Positions 40,958 to 50,206 of a DNA stretch of 64,000 nucleotides are shown in pieces. Under the pieces are notes generated by a model. That model was not told the origin of the DNA and ran no database searches. It was given only the letters and a program-made list of their open reading frames with translations. Source of the DNA: Nocardioides sp. PD653-B2 (GTDB lineage: Bacteria; Actinomycetota; Actinomycetes; Propionibacteriales; Nocardioidaceae). The stretch lies in contig NZ_BDJE01000032.1 in NCBI RefSeq assembly GCF_002117935.1, forward strand, positions 62,001 to 126,000, written 5' to 3'. Numbering within the stretch: the stretch's first letter is position 1; the number at the start of each line of letters is the position of its first letter. Made by a program: the position numbers and the translations under genes.

Positions 40958-41022
40958 GACGGCGGGCCGGTGTCCTGACTGGGCCGGCCCGCCGTCTCCA
41001 CCAGTCAGCCCAGTCAGGACAC
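40958..41022 (+). other. Potential H-type pseudoknot before the tail chaperone gene
   Basis: Stem A pairs 40958-40970 with 40984-40996 (13 bp). The loop of stem A (40971-40983) is complementary to 41010-41022, and base 40970 can add to it, giving a second stem of 13-14 bp. Together they make a classic H-type pseudoknot. CAGTCAG occurs three times (41002, 41011, 41024). Confidence 0.55.
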
Positions 41023-41040
41023 CCAGTCAGGAGCACCACC

Positions 41041-41478
41041 GTGGCTTTCAAGGACCTCAAGGAGTACGTCGAGCCCTGGCTCGACCTCCCCATCAACGGC
41101 AAGACCTACCGCGTCAACTCCGTCGACGCCGACACCGGCATCTACTGCCAGCTCATCGTCGAGACCGTCCTCGCCGTCCAGACCGGCGCCGAGCTGGACG
41201 AGAAGGACGTCGCCGGTCTGAAGCTCGACGACGACGCCGAACGCGACTTCAACCGCCGCCTCCTCGGGACGACGTACGACGAGATGCTCGCCGACAAGGT
41301 CGCGTGGGAGTACGTCAAGATCGCCTCCCGCACCGTGTTCACCTGGACCATCCGCGACCGCGACGCCGCCGAGGAGTTCTGGATGCGTGGTGGCCGCCCG
41401 GAAGCACACCGGCCGGCCACGAAGGACCGCCAGCGGCCGGCCAAGAAGACCACCAAGAAGACCGCGGCGTCCCGGTAG
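41041..41478 (+). CDS. Tail assembly chaperone, short (G) form
   Basis: A 145-residue protein from GTG 41041. LKEYVEPWLDLPINGKTYRV and DRDAAEEFWMRGG are typical of actinophage tail chaperones placed between the major tail protein and tape measure. The C terminus is Lys-rich (AKKTTKKTAASR). A second open frame follows, offset by -1, that has no start codon of its own and is probably reached by frameshifting. Confidence 0.75.
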   Translation: MAFKDLKEYVEPWLDLPINGKTYRVNSVDADTGIYCQLIVETVLAVQTGAELDEKDVAGLKLDDDAERDFNRRLLGTTYDEMLADKVAWEYVKIASRTVFTWTIRDRDAAEEFWMRGGRPEAHRPATKDRQRPAKKTTKKTAASR

Positions 41479-41771
41479 GACCGACCGGGCTCCCTCGCTT
41501 CATCGACGAACCCACCGGCCCCACCCTGGGGTGGCGCCAGATCCTGCAGCACTGGGGCCGCATCGAAGCCGACCTGCACGAGCGGTACGGCATCGACGTG
41601 TCCGACCCGGTCCTGATGAAGTCCCGGTCCTGGCACTGGCTGCAGCGCCGGATCTTCGGGCTGCTCGAGGTCCCGCCGTCGTTCATGCCCGACGGGCGGG
41701 TCATCCACAGCACCCGCCTCGCGCACGCCCTGTTCCCGCCCTCCGACCCACCCTCGAGGGAGGTGACCTAG
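41478..41771 (+). CDS. Tail assembly chaperone, frameshift (T) extension
   Basis: This region is the -1 frame relative to the G form. It encodes LPRFIDEPTGPTLGWRQILQHWGRIEADLHERYGI... to 41771, just before the tape measure. No ATG or GTG occurs at its beginning. I found no canonical XXXYYYZ slippery site in the overlap. A G-T fusion made by -1 frameshifting is the usual arrangement. Confidence 0.6.
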   Translation, partial: GPTGLPRFIDEPTGPTLGWRQILQHWGRIEADLHERYGIDVSDPVLMKSRSWHWLQRRIFGLLEVPPSFMPDGRVIHSTRLAHALFPPSDPPSREVT

Positions 41772-44700
41772 TTGTCGCTCGACCTTGGTGAGCTCGTCGG
41801 CTCGATCGGCCTGGACATCACCCCGATGGTGAAGGCGGTCAACGCCGGTGACGCCCGGCTCAACCAGTTCGCGGCCGAGGGTGAGTCGACTGCGAAGGCG
41901 GCCGGCAACAGCATCGGGGTGGCGATGGCCACCGGGCTGGCCACGATCCCCGTCGACGCTTCGACGGCGGCCGCGGGGGTGAAGTCCGCGCTCGACCAGA
42001 TCCCGGTCGACGCGAAGGTCGCAGCCGACCAGGCCGCTGGCTCGGTGAAGATGTCGCTCGACCAGATCCCGGTCGATGCGAAGGCGACTGCTGCCGCGAC
42101 CGCGGTGGCGTTCGGTGTCGGCGTCGACGACATCAGCCGGCTGATGGACGAGTTGCCGAAGAACGCCAAGGGCGTGGTGTCGGAGACCTCGGCCGAATTC
42201 CGTGCCCTGGCGCCGGACGTGAAGGTCGCGGTCCTGCAGGCCAAGGCCGACGCCGCGACGGCGCTGCAGGGCATCCCTCCCGAGGCCCGCAAGGCTGGCC
42301 AGGAGGCCGCCACCCAGCTCGGTGCTGGACTGTCCGGCGCGAAGGCTGAGGCAGAGGCGGCCGGTGCGCGCGCGGGCGACGGCTTCGCCTCCTCGTTCGC
42401 GGACAAGGCGAAGGACGCCGGGAAGGTCACCGGCGCCGCCGTCGGCACCGCCCTGTCCGTCGGCGTGATCGACAACCTGTCCCTCGAGGGCGGCCGCCTC
42501 AAGGTCGCCGCCCAGCTCGGCCTGACCGCGACCGAGGCTGACCGGCTCGGTCGCATCGCCGGCCGTGTCTACGCCCACAACTTCGGCGAGGGCATCGACG
42601 AGGTCAACGTCGCGGTCGCCGCGGTGATCTCCTCGATCCGTGGGATGCGCAACGCCTCCGAGTCCGACATCGGCCGCGCGACCCGCCTGGCGCTGGCGTT
42701 CGCCGACGTCTTCGACATCGACGTCCAGCGCGCCGTGTCGGTGGCCGGCACGGTTCTCCGCTCGGGGCTGGCCGACAACGCGATGCAGGCGTTCAACCTC
42801 ATCACCCAGGCCTCGTCCCGGGTGCCGGCCGACCTGCGTGAGGACGTCCTCGACGCCGCCGAGGAGTACTCCCAGTTCTTCGACACCCTCGGCTACTCCG
42901 GCGAGCAGGCGTTCTCGATGCTCGTCGAGGGCGCCAAGAAGGGCATGTACGGCATCGACAAGGCCGGCGACGCGGTCAAGGAGTTCACGATCCGGTCGAC
43001 CGACATGTCGACCAGCTCGAAGCAGGCCTACAAGATGATCGGCCTGGACGCCCGGACGATGGCCAACGACATCCTGGCCGGTGGCGACAAGGCGCAGCGG
43101 GCCACGCAGAAGATCGTCCGGGGGCTGCTCGACATCAAGGACCCGGCCCGTCAGGGGCAGGCCGCGATCGCCCTGTTCGGCACCCCGCTCGAGGACCTCA
43201 ACGCCTCGGAGATCCCGCAGTTCCTCAAGCAGCTGCAGGGCTCCTCGAAGGCGATGGACGGGTGGGAGGGGTCCGCCCGCAAGATGGCCACCACGGCTGG
43301 CGGGGGTACGGCGAACTCGATTGAGACCGCGAAGCGGAAGGTCATCGAGTGGGGCCGCTCGGTGATCGAGGCCCACGGCCCGACCACGATGCTCGCCGGC
43401 GCTGTCGCTGCCTTCGGGCCCGCTGCGCTGTCCATCATCGGTCCCACCGCGCAGATCATCGGCGCCAGGGCCGCGCAGACTGCGGCGGCCGGGTCCGCGG
43501 CCGCCGCCGAGACCGCCGCGGCGACCGCCACGAAGACCGGGTGGCTGACCTCGGCGGCCACCGCGATGGCCTCCGCGGTTCGCATGGCCGCCGCCTGGGT
43601 CATCGCCATGGGCCCGATCGCGATCGCGATCGCCGCGATCGCCGGCGTCGCCTACCTGGTCTACAAGTACTGGGACGAGATCAAGGCCGCCACGATGGCC
43701 GTCTGGGACTGGATCGTCGGGTTCATCAAGGACCACGCGACCCTGATCGTCACCGTCCTCACCGGCCCCATCGGGTTCGTCGTGATGACCGTGATCAAGC
43801 ACTGGGACGACATCAAGGCGGGCACGGCCGCCGCCTGGGACTGGGTGGTCGGGAAGGTCAAGGCCATCCCCGGGCTGCTCGTGGCGGCGTTCTTGAACTT
43901 CACCCTGCCCGGGCTGATCATCAAGCACTGGGACACGATCAAGGAGAAGACCAGCGCCGCCTGGGACGCGGTCGTCGGCTTCGTCAAGGGCATCCCCGGC
44001 AAGCTGCTGTCGTTCTTCATGAACTGGACCTTGCCGGGCCTGATCATCAAGCACTGGGACGAGGCCAAGGACGGCACGGTCCGGGTCGCGACCAGCATCG
44101 TGAACTGGGTCGGGGACCTGCCCGGGAAGATCCTCGGCAAGCTCGCGTCACTGGGCGGGATGCTCTTCGAGGCCAACGCGCAGGCGTTCGGCCGGATGCT
44201 CGACGCCGCCCAGAACAAGGCCACGGCGCTGCTGTCTTGGGTCAGTGGCCTGCCGGGCCGGGTCAAGAACAAGCTCGGCAACCTCGGCCAGCTGCTCTAC
44301 AACGCCGGCATGTCGATCATCCAGGGCCTCATCGACGGCATCGAGGACAAAGCCGGCGACCTGATGGGGAAGCTGCAGGGCATCACGGACAAGATCCCCG
44401 ACTGGAAGGGCCCGGCGTCCAAGGACAGGCGGCTGCTCCGCGGGGTCGGGCAGATGATCATGCAGGGCCTGATCGACGCGATCGGGGCCAAGGAGGGTGA
44501 CCTGAAGTCGTCGCTGGACGAGGTCACCAAGCTCATCGAGAAGACGATGGCGAAGCGATTCAAGAACGACAAGCTCGCCCAGGCGGCCGCGCGCGCGGTG
44601 ATCAAGGGCTTGGAGGACGAGCGCAAGGAGCTGCTCGCCAACGAGCGGGCCCGCGACCGGATCGACAAGAAGCTCGACGCCGCGAGGGAGAAGCTGCGGT

Positions 44701-45428
44701 CGCTGCGCCAGGAGGCCCGCGAGTACGCGAAGTCGGTGCAGGACGCGGTCGTGTCGTTCGGCAACGTGACGTCGTTCGTCGACCAGCAGACCGGGACCGT
44801 GACGGCGGACAGCATCGTCGCTGGGCTCAAGCTGAAGGTCATGCAGGCTGCGTCCTACTCGGCCGCAATGGCGCAGCTCGTCACCATGGGACTCAACCAG
44901 ACCACCATCGACCAGCTCACCCAGGCCGGGGTCGAGGGTGGTCTCGCGACCGCCTCCGCGCTCCTGGCCGGCGGCCAGACCGCGATCGACCAGGTCAACC
45001 AGCTGACCGGCCAGCTCGTCGACACCGGGGCCGGCCTCGGGAGCATGCTCTCTGATCAGATGTACGGCGACGGGATCGCGGCCGCGCAGCAGCTGGTCAA
45101 CGGGCTCGAGGCCCAGAAGGCCGAGCTCGAGAAGTCTGGCCGCCGGCTCGCGCGAGCGTTCCTGCGGGCGCTGCGTCAGGAGCTCGGGTCGGGCCTCGGT
45201 GACCTGGGGATCAACATCAGCGACTTCCACACCTCGAACCCGAAGAACCCGACGCCGGGGCCGGACCCGAAGACGGCCGCTGCGGCCCGCCGGGAGTCGT
45301 CGGTGGGCGCGACCACGGACCCCGCCTTGGTCGAGGCTGTGGAGCGCCTCGCGGAGGCCCAGAGGGCCACGAACAACAAGCTCGACGCCCTGCCCCGCAA
45401 GTACAAGCTCGCCGAGCGGCAGGGGTGA
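41772..45428 (+). CDS. Tape measure protein
   Basis: A 1218-residue protein from TTG 41772, 1 base after the T-frame stop. The N-terminal 230 residues are Ala-rich with IPVDA repeats. Hydrophobic segments lie at about 560-640 (AIAIAAIAGVAYLVYKY). Four repeats of about 42 residues carry (K/Y)xWD...WDW, with TGGGAC at 43671, 43803, 43929 and 44055. A charged coiled coil follows near 930-985. Tape measures set tail length and act in DNA injection; at roughly 0.15 nm per residue this predicts a tail near 180 nm. Confidence 0.92.
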   Translation: MSLDLGELVGSIGLDITPMVKAVNAGDARLNQFAAEGESTAKAAGNSIGVAMATGLATIPVDASTAAAGVKSALDQIPVDAKVAADQAAGSVKMSLDQIPVDAKATAAATAVAFGVGVDDISRLMDELPKNAKGVVSETSAEFRALAPDVKVAVLQAKADAATALQGIPPEARKAGQEAATQLGAGLSGAKAEAEAAGARAGDGFASSFADKAKDAGKVTGAAVGTALSVGVIDNLSLEGGRLKVAAQLGLTATEADRLGRIAGRVYAHNFGEGIDEVNVAVAAVISSIRGMRNASESDIGRATRLALAFADVFDIDVQRAVSVAGTVLRSGLADNAMQAFNLITQASSRVPADLREDVLDAAEEYSQFFDTLGYSGEQAFSMLVEGAKKGMYGIDKAGDAVKEFTIRSTDMSTSSKQAYKMIGLDARTMANDILAGGDKAQRATQKIVRGLLDIKDPARQGQAAIALFGTPLEDLNASEIPQFLKQLQGSSKAMDGWEGSARKMATTAGGGTANSIETAKRKVIEWGRSVIEAHGPTTMLAGAVAAFGPAALSIIGPTAQIIGARAAQTAAAGSAAAAETAAATATKTGWLTSAATAMASAVRMAAAWVIAMGPIAIAIAAIAGVAYLVYKYWDEIKAATMAVWDWIVGFIKDHATLIVTVLTGPIGFVVMTVIKHWDDIKAGTAAAWDWVVGKVKAIPGLLVAAFLNFTLPGLIIKHWDTIKEKTSAAWDAVVGFVKGIPGKLLSFFMNWTLPGLIIKHWDEAKDGTVRVATSIVNWVGDLPGKILGKLASLGGMLFEANAQAFGRMLDAAQNKATALLSWVSGLPGRVKNKLGNLGQLLYNAGMSIIQGLIDGIEDKAGDLMGKLQGITDKIPDWKGPASKDRRLLRGVGQMIMQGLIDAIGAKEGDLKSSLDEVTKLIEKTMAKRFKNDKLAQAAARAVIKGLEDERKELLANERARDRIDKKLDAAREKLRSLRQEAREYAKSVQDAVVSFGNVTSFVDQQTGTVTADSIVAGLKLKVMQAASYSAAMAQLVTMGLNQTTIDQLTQAGVEGGLATASALLAGGQTAIDQVNQLTGQLVDTGAGLGSMLSDQMYGDGIAAAQQLVNGLEAQKAELEKSGRRLARAFLRALRQELGSGLGDLGINISDFHTSNPKNPTPGPDPKTAAAARRESSVGATTDPALVEAVERLAEAQRATNNKLDALPRKYKLAERQG

Positions 45429-45431
45429 CGG

Positions 45432-45830
45432 ATGCCGATCGTGGCTGGTCCCGGCGACCCGGGCAGCACCCTGGTTCTGACCCGGCTGTGGCTCAACGAC
45501 GTCGCGGACCCCTCGGACGTGATGTCGTTCCGGATCGGGGCGTTCACGCCGACGTACGGCGCCGACGGCGAGATCCGCAAGAACGCCGGCGGACGCCTCC
45601 GACTGGTGCTGCGCGCGGGCGTGGCGCGCAGCCACTCGGCGCTGATCCGGCGCCCCACGGACTCGCAGTGGGCGTGGCTGGTCGCACACCACCGCCGGCT
45701 GGTCACGATCCGCGACCCCGACGGGATGAAGTACGTCGGGATCTACCTGACCCTGACCCGTGACCGGCCAGTCGAGGGCGCCGACATGACGCTCGACCTC
45801 TCCGAGGTCACCAGCAGCGAGGCCGTCTGA
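45432..45830 (+). CDS. Minor tail protein, distal-tail type (132 aa)
   Basis: A beta-rich protein (VMSFRIGAFTPTYGADGEIR, RLRLVLRAGVARSH) directly after the tape measure, the place of the distal tail protein that caps the tube. No catalytic features. Confidence 0.62.
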   Translation: MPIVAGPGDPGSTLVLTRLWLNDVADPSDVMSFRIGAFTPTYGADGEIRKNAGGRLRLVLRAGVARSHSALIRRPTDSQWAWLVAHHRRLVTIRDPDGMKYVGIYLTLTRDRPVEGADMTLDLSEVTSSEAV

Positions 45831-47419
45831 TGCAGTCCCTGACCGCGGCACCGCGCGACGGTCTGACCAGCGCCCAGGTGATGAAGCTCCTCACCGGCGA
45901 CGGCGTCGAGATCTCGGCCGGCCTCGAGCTGCTCGACACGCAGAACCGGTTCGTCGACGACATCTCCGACGCGTTGGTCGAGGACGGGTCGTCGGTGTCC
46001 CACAACGGCCGGGCGTCGGCAGTGCACGGGACCTGCAGCCTGGTCATCCAGCAGGCGTTGGCGTGGGGCCGCGACCGGGTCCGGCCCTACATGGTGCTGT
46101 CCAACGCCGCGGTGTCGGCACGATTCAACCTCGGTGTGTACGTCCTCACTACCCCGCAGACCAAGCGCGGTGAGGAGCCGGTGACCTACGACGTCGACGG
46201 GTTCGACCTGCTGCAGCCGCTGCAGGACGGACCGGGCAACACCTACGTCGTGCTCCCCGAAGAGGGCGACGACCTGATGCCGAACCCCGGTTTCGAGGTC
46301 GACACCTCCGACTACGGGTCCTACGAGCCGTTCCCGGTCGACGACTTCACCGCGGCCACGTTCGCCCGCACCACGTCGAAGCACTACTCGGGTGTCGCGT
46401 CGCTGGAAGTCACCTGGCCCACCACCGGGGCCGGGATCTCGTGGATCAACACCACCAGCGAGCGGCACTTCATCGTCGGGAAGACCTACAAGTTCACCGC
46501 CCGCGTCTGGGTCCCCACCGGCGGCCCGCCGAGCCTGTTCTTCGACGTCCTCTTCACCACCCAGTCGCCGCGGTTCTTCCCCGCCAACGACGGGTGGGTC
46601 GAGGTCGAGTGGCACTGGACCGCAACCGTCCCCGCGGCCTACGTTGCGCTCTCGTTCCGCGGCACCACCGCCGGACAGAAGACGTGGATCGACGAGATCC
46701 ACGTCGTCGGCCAGGCCTCCACCTGTGTCGACGCCGTCCGCTCGGTCATCGAGCTCGCCGGCGCCGGCGCCCCGCTGCGCATCGACGGCACCGAGCAGCT
46801 CGCCGTGATGCCCGGCCCGATGGTGTGGGCGCTGACCGACGGGTCGCCGGTCACGTGGATCCAGATCATCAACGACCTCCTCGACGCGATCAACTACCGA
46901 GCCCTGTGGGTCGACGAGGACGGCACCTATCGGTCGGAGCCGTACGTCGACCCCAAGCTGCGGCCCGTCGAGTGGACCCTCGACGTCGAGGACCAGTCGA
47001 CGAACATCGTCGGCCAGGAGCGTGTCTACGACGAGGACGTGTGGGGCAAGCCGAACTGGTGGCGGTTCGTGCGTCGCGGCATGGCCACAACCCCCGTCGA
47101 GGGTGACGGGCTCTACACCGTCGAGAACGTCAACCGTGGACCGTCGTCGATGCAGTCGCTCGGCCGGCCCGTCCGCAAGACGGTGTTCCTCGACGCCGTC
47201 GACCAGGCCGCGCTCGTCGCGCAAGGCGACCGGGTCGTCATCGAGGACACCGCGGTGACCCGCCAGGTCACCCTGGCCGTCGACCCCCTGCCAATCGTGG
47301 GCCACCTCGACGTCGTCCGCTACATCGACAGTCCCGTGTCCGCGAAGGCCGAGGTCACCTCCTCCACGACGAACCTCGACGGCTCGCCGGGGACCTGGGT
47401 GCTCGAGGTGATGGAGTAG
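45830..47419 (+). CDS. Minor tail/hub protein with inserted carbohydrate-binding-like domain
   Basis: A 529-residue protein. The N- and C-terminal parts (about 1-145 and 300-529) look like a tail hub (GVEISAGLELLDTQNRFVDD, VTWIQIINDLLDAINYRALW). Residues about 148-290 (LMPNPGFEVDTSDYGSYEPF, HYSGVASLEVTWPTTGAGIS, TYKFTARVWVPTGG) are a jelly-roll carbohydrate-binding-module-like insertion. It is likely part of the tail tip contacting cell-wall glycans. Confidence 0.72.
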   Translation: MQSLTAAPRDGLTSAQVMKLLTGDGVEISAGLELLDTQNRFVDDISDALVEDGSSVSHNGRASAVHGTCSLVIQQALAWGRDRVRPYMVLSNAAVSARFNLGVYVLTTPQTKRGEEPVTYDVDGFDLLQPLQDGPGNTYVVLPEEGDDLMPNPGFEVDTSDYGSYEPFPVDDFTAATFARTTSKHYSGVASLEVTWPTTGAGISWINTTSERHFIVGKTYKFTARVWVPTGGPPSLFFDVLFTTQSPRFFPANDGWVEVEWHWTATVPAAYVALSFRGTTAGQKTWIDEIHVVGQASTCVDAVRSVIELAGAGAPLRIDGTEQLAVMPGPMVWALTDGSPVTWIQIINDLLDAINYRALWVDEDGTYRSEPYVDPKLRPVEWTLDVEDQSTNIVGQERVYDEDVWGKPNWWRFVRRGMATTPVEGDGLYTVENVNRGPSSMQSLGRPVRKTVFLDAVDQAALVAQGDRVVIEDTAVTRQVTLAVDPLPIVGHLDVVRYIDSPVSAKAEVTSSTTNLDGSPGTWVLEVME

Positions 47420-47613
47420 TGGCCCGCGAGATCACCGAGGTGCAGACCACCGGCACCGTGAGCAGCGCGGCGCCCCTTGAGGTCGTCGTCGACGGCGCCA
47501 CCGTCGCCTGCCCCGCGGCCACCTTGAACGGCCAGGCCTACACCGTCGGGCAGCGCGTGACCGTGACCGTCCGCAACCCGCTGCTGCCGCTCGTGCAGGG
47601 CGTCGAGAGCTGA
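47419..47613 (+). CDS. Small tail protein (64 aa)
   Basis: GTG start overlapping the preceding stop. A small beta-barrel-like protein (APLEVVVDGATVACPAATLN, QRVTVTVRNPL). Probably a tail-tip accessory. Confidence 0.55.
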   Translation: MAREITEVQTTGTVSSAAPLEVVVDGATVACPAATLNGQAYTVGQRVTVTVRNPLLPLVQGVES

Positions 47614-47627
47614 AGAGGGAGCCGGCC

Positions 47628-47933
47628 ATGGGACTTCGCGAACAGGCCATCGAAGCAGCTGAGGCGGCCCGCGAGCAGCGCGCCGCGGCTGCACGCACGG
47701 TGCTCGCCAGCACACTCACCCCGGCCGACGTGTCCGCACTCGAGGTTGCCGCGCAGACTCCCGAGCTCGTGGTCTTCACCGACGGCGCAGACCTCTTCCT
47801 CGCCGTGGGTGACCGGACCTCACCACCCCGCCTGTCGCTCGTCACCAACCAGGGCGGGTGGACCCGTCGAGGCGACGTCGACTCCCTCACCACCCTGGGC
47901 CGGCTCCTGGCCGCCGCAGAGGGAGACGCCTGA
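47628..47933 (+). CDS. Small tail-region protein (101 aa)
   Basis: An N-terminal Ala/Arg-rich helix (REQAIEAAEAAREQRAAAAR) is followed by a small beta domain (LVVFTDGADLFLAVGDR). It ends at the kelch gene start (TGATG). Function unknown. Confidence 0.55.
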   Translation: MGLREQAIEAAEAAREQRAAAARTVLASTLTPADVSALEVAAQTPELVVFTDGADLFLAVGDRTSPPRLSLVTNQGGWTRRGDVDSLTTLGRLLAAAEGDA

Positions 47934-49750
47934 TGGGCGGCTGGCAGCAGATCGCGGCGCTCCCGAACCCGCGCGCCGCGGCCGCGTCCTGCTACCTGGG
48001 CGACAAGGTCTACCTCTTCGGCGGCACCAGCTCGCCCGGCGGGTGGACCTCGACGACCTACATCTACGACCCAGACACCAACACCTGGTCCAGCGCCGCC
48101 GCTATCCCGGGCGCGCCGCTGGCCCACCCCAAGGCGTTCACGATGCCCGACGGCACGGTCGCGGTGTTCGGCACCAGCTCACCGGTCGCCGCCTACCGCT
48201 ACAACCCGGCCGACAACACGTGGGCTTCGATGTCGACCACGGGAGGGCTCCTCGATCGTGCCGGCGGCGCCGTGGCCTTCCAAGATGCTGCCGGCCGGAT
48301 CTACCTTGCCGGGGCGACTCCGAACACACCGAACGCTCAGAAGCTCACCCGCTACACCCCAGGCACGGACACGTGGACGGCCCTCGCTGACGTGCCGACG
48401 CTGTCCCCGCGGCGGGCCTGGCAGATCGGATCAGTCGGTGTGCTCGGCGACAACGGCGTCGCCTATAGCGGTGGGCAGTCCTCGGTCGACACGCTCCTCG
48501 CGTACGACACTGTTACGGGCGTCTGGTCGGTCACTGCGCCGCAGCCCAGTGCCCCAGGGTCGCCGCAGTACAACCTGGCTGTCTCGCGGCTGCCGAACGG
48601 CCTGATCGTCACGATGCCCGGGTTCGGGTCGGATCTCTCCGGGCTGGTCAAGATCCGGCGGATCGACGGCTTTGACCCCGCCACAGGAACCTGGTCGATC
48701 GGCGTTCTCCCGAACTTCCCGGCTAACCCGATGACCTACCCCGCGATCACCACCGACCCAGACGGTCGGATCTGGGTCATGGGCGGCCGCAACGACTTCG
48801 TCGACGGCGGCCCTTCCAGTGCTACGGCGTACGTGTACCTGCAGAACCGGCCACCCACCGCCCCCACCCTGCTCACCCTGACCGGCGGGGTGATCGTGTC
48901 CACGGCCGCGACCAACCGCGCCCGGCACGCGTTCAACGACCCCGACGCCGGGGACTCCCAGTCCAAGTTCGACTGGCGGCACCGCCTCGTCGGCGCGGGC
49001 ACCTGGATTACCGGCACCGAGCTCAGCCCGAACCCGTGGTACGACATCCCGGCCGGCGAGCTGGTCCCGGGCGGCTACGAGCGCCAGGTTCTCGCCTATG
49101 ACGCCGGTGGCCTCCCGGCGCCGGCCTGGACGCCGTCGGGATTCTTCACCGCCGGTGACCCGCCCGCCGGGCCCGTGATCACCTACCCGATCAACGGGCA
49201 GACCTTCGAGCAGCTCGAGCGAGTCGACTGGTCTGTAGTCGCCCAGGACGCCTATCAGGTGCGCCGGGTCGCCGACGACGGCGCCGGGTCTCCGGTAGTG
49301 GATCCGGTTGGCGACGACGTCTACTTCGACACCGGCGAGGTGGCCGCGCCGCTGACTCGCACGGTGCCGCTGATCTTCGAGACCAACAACCGTGACGAGC
49401 ATGTGCAGGTTCGCGTCAAGAAGGATGGGCTCTGGTCCGACCTGGTCGACGTCGGAGGCGAGGTCTCCTACACGCGACCGCCGGTGCCGACGTACGAGCT
49501 CTACACCGACCCGTCGACCGCGTCGCTGCTGCTCATGATCACCAACCCGACCCCGACCGGGGACGAGCCCGCGGCGGCCTACAACGACGTCTACATCGAC
49601 GACGGGGCAGGTGAGGAGCGGAAGGCCACCGCGCTGCCCACGAACACCTCCTGGCGGCACTGGACGCCCGTCTCGGGCCGCGACTACTCGACCTCGGTGC
49701 GGGTCGTCGCGGTCGCCGCCAACGGGACGACGGCGAGCAGCGGGACCTGA
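47933..49750 (+). CDS. Kelch-repeat tail protein, probable receptor-binding protein
   Basis: A 605-residue protein from ATG 47933. Residues 1-305 contain five or six kelch-type blades (KVYLFGGTSSPGGWTS, YIYDPDTNTWSSAAAIPG, YRYNPADNTWASMS, LTRYTPGTDTWTALADV, DGFDPATGTWSIGVLPN), forming a beta-propeller. Residues about 310-605 are fibronectin/Ig-like domains (NRPPTAPTLLTLTGG, DPPAGPVITYPINGQ). This composition at the end of the tail module suggests a host-recognition protein. Confidence 0.75.
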   Translation: MGGWQQIAALPNPRAAAASCYLGDKVYLFGGTSSPGGWTSTTYIYDPDTNTWSSAAAIPGAPLAHPKAFTMPDGTVAVFGTSSPVAAYRYNPADNTWASMSTTGGLLDRAGGAVAFQDAAGRIYLAGATPNTPNAQKLTRYTPGTDTWTALADVPTLSPRRAWQIGSVGVLGDNGVAYSGGQSSVDTLLAYDTVTGVWSVTAPQPSAPGSPQYNLAVSRLPNGLIVTMPGFGSDLSGLVKIRRIDGFDPATGTWSIGVLPNFPANPMTYPAITTDPDGRIWVMGGRNDFVDGGPSSATAYVYLQNRPPTAPTLLTLTGGVIVSTAATNRARHAFNDPDAGDSQSKFDWRHRLVGAGTWITGTELSPNPWYDIPAGELVPGGYERQVLAYDAGGLPAPAWTPSGFFTAGDPPAGPVITYPINGQTFEQLERVDWSVVAQDAYQVRRVADDGAGSPVVDPVGDDVYFDTGEVAAPLTRTVPLIFETNNRDEHVQVRVKKDGLWSDLVDVGGEVSYTRPPVPTYELYTDPSTASLLLMITNPTPTGDEPAAAYNDVYIDDGAGEERKATALPTNTSWRHWTPVSGRDYSTSVRVVAVAANGTTASSGT

Positions 49751-49751
49751 C

Positions 49752-50018
49752 GTGGACGGGATGCCCTGGCAGACCATCACCGCGGCCGCCGGTGGCTGGA
49801 CCCTCTTCGGCTTCGCGATGCTCGGTCTCCTCACTGGCCGGCTCGTCACCAAGCGCGAGGCCGACGTCTACCTGGCCCGAGCCGAGAAGGCAGAGGCGCA
49901 CGTCGACGTACTGCTCACCGCGGTCGCTGAGACGACCACCATCGGGAAGCTGCAGAAGGCCGTCATCGACGCCGGCATCCGCGCCTCCACGACGATCTCG
50001 GACGGTGACGGCCCATGA
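49752..50018 (+). CDS. Small single-pass membrane protein (88 aa)
   Basis: From GTG 49752. A membrane helix (ITAAAGGWTLFGFAMLGLLTG) is followed by a charged coiled coil (TKREADVYLARAEKAEAHVD). It is in the lysis region and could be a holin accessory or spanin-like protein. Confidence 0.55.
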   Translation: MDGMPWQTITAAAGGWTLFGFAMLGLLTGRLVTKREADVYLARAEKAEAHVDVLLTAVAETTTIGKLQKAVIDAGIRASTTISDGDGP

Positions 50019-50206
50019 GCATCTGGAATCGGCGCCGAGCGCGGCTCGCCGAGTCCCGCGAGGCCCTGGCCAAGCAGGAGCGCCTCGGCGAGTACGTGCA
50101 GATGCAGCACCAGGAAGCCCAGGAACTCGGGGAATGGGCGCGCACCCGGCTCCGTCAGAACCACCTGACGCAGCTGTTCTACGACCCCCAGTCGAAGGGC
50201 GCCTGA
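50015..50206 (+). CDS. Small helical phage protein (63 aa)
   Basis: It starts at an ATGA overlap. Very charged and helical (RRRARLAESREALAKQERLG, HQEAQELGEWARTRLRQ). Function unknown. Confidence 0.5.
   Translation: MSIWNRRRARLAESREALAKQERLGEYVQMQHQEAQELGEWARTRLRQNHLTQLFYDPQSKGA

Noticed and set aside
40958..41022. Pseudoknot as the frameshift stimulator for the tail chaperone
   Set aside because: It lies upstream of the chaperone start, whereas stimulators act a few bases downstream of the slip site.
41142..44054. 970-codon open frame on the minus strand, and a similar 717-codon one at 27411-29564
   Set aside because: Both are antisense shadows of strongly coded phage genes (tape measure; helicase) caused by high third-position GC.
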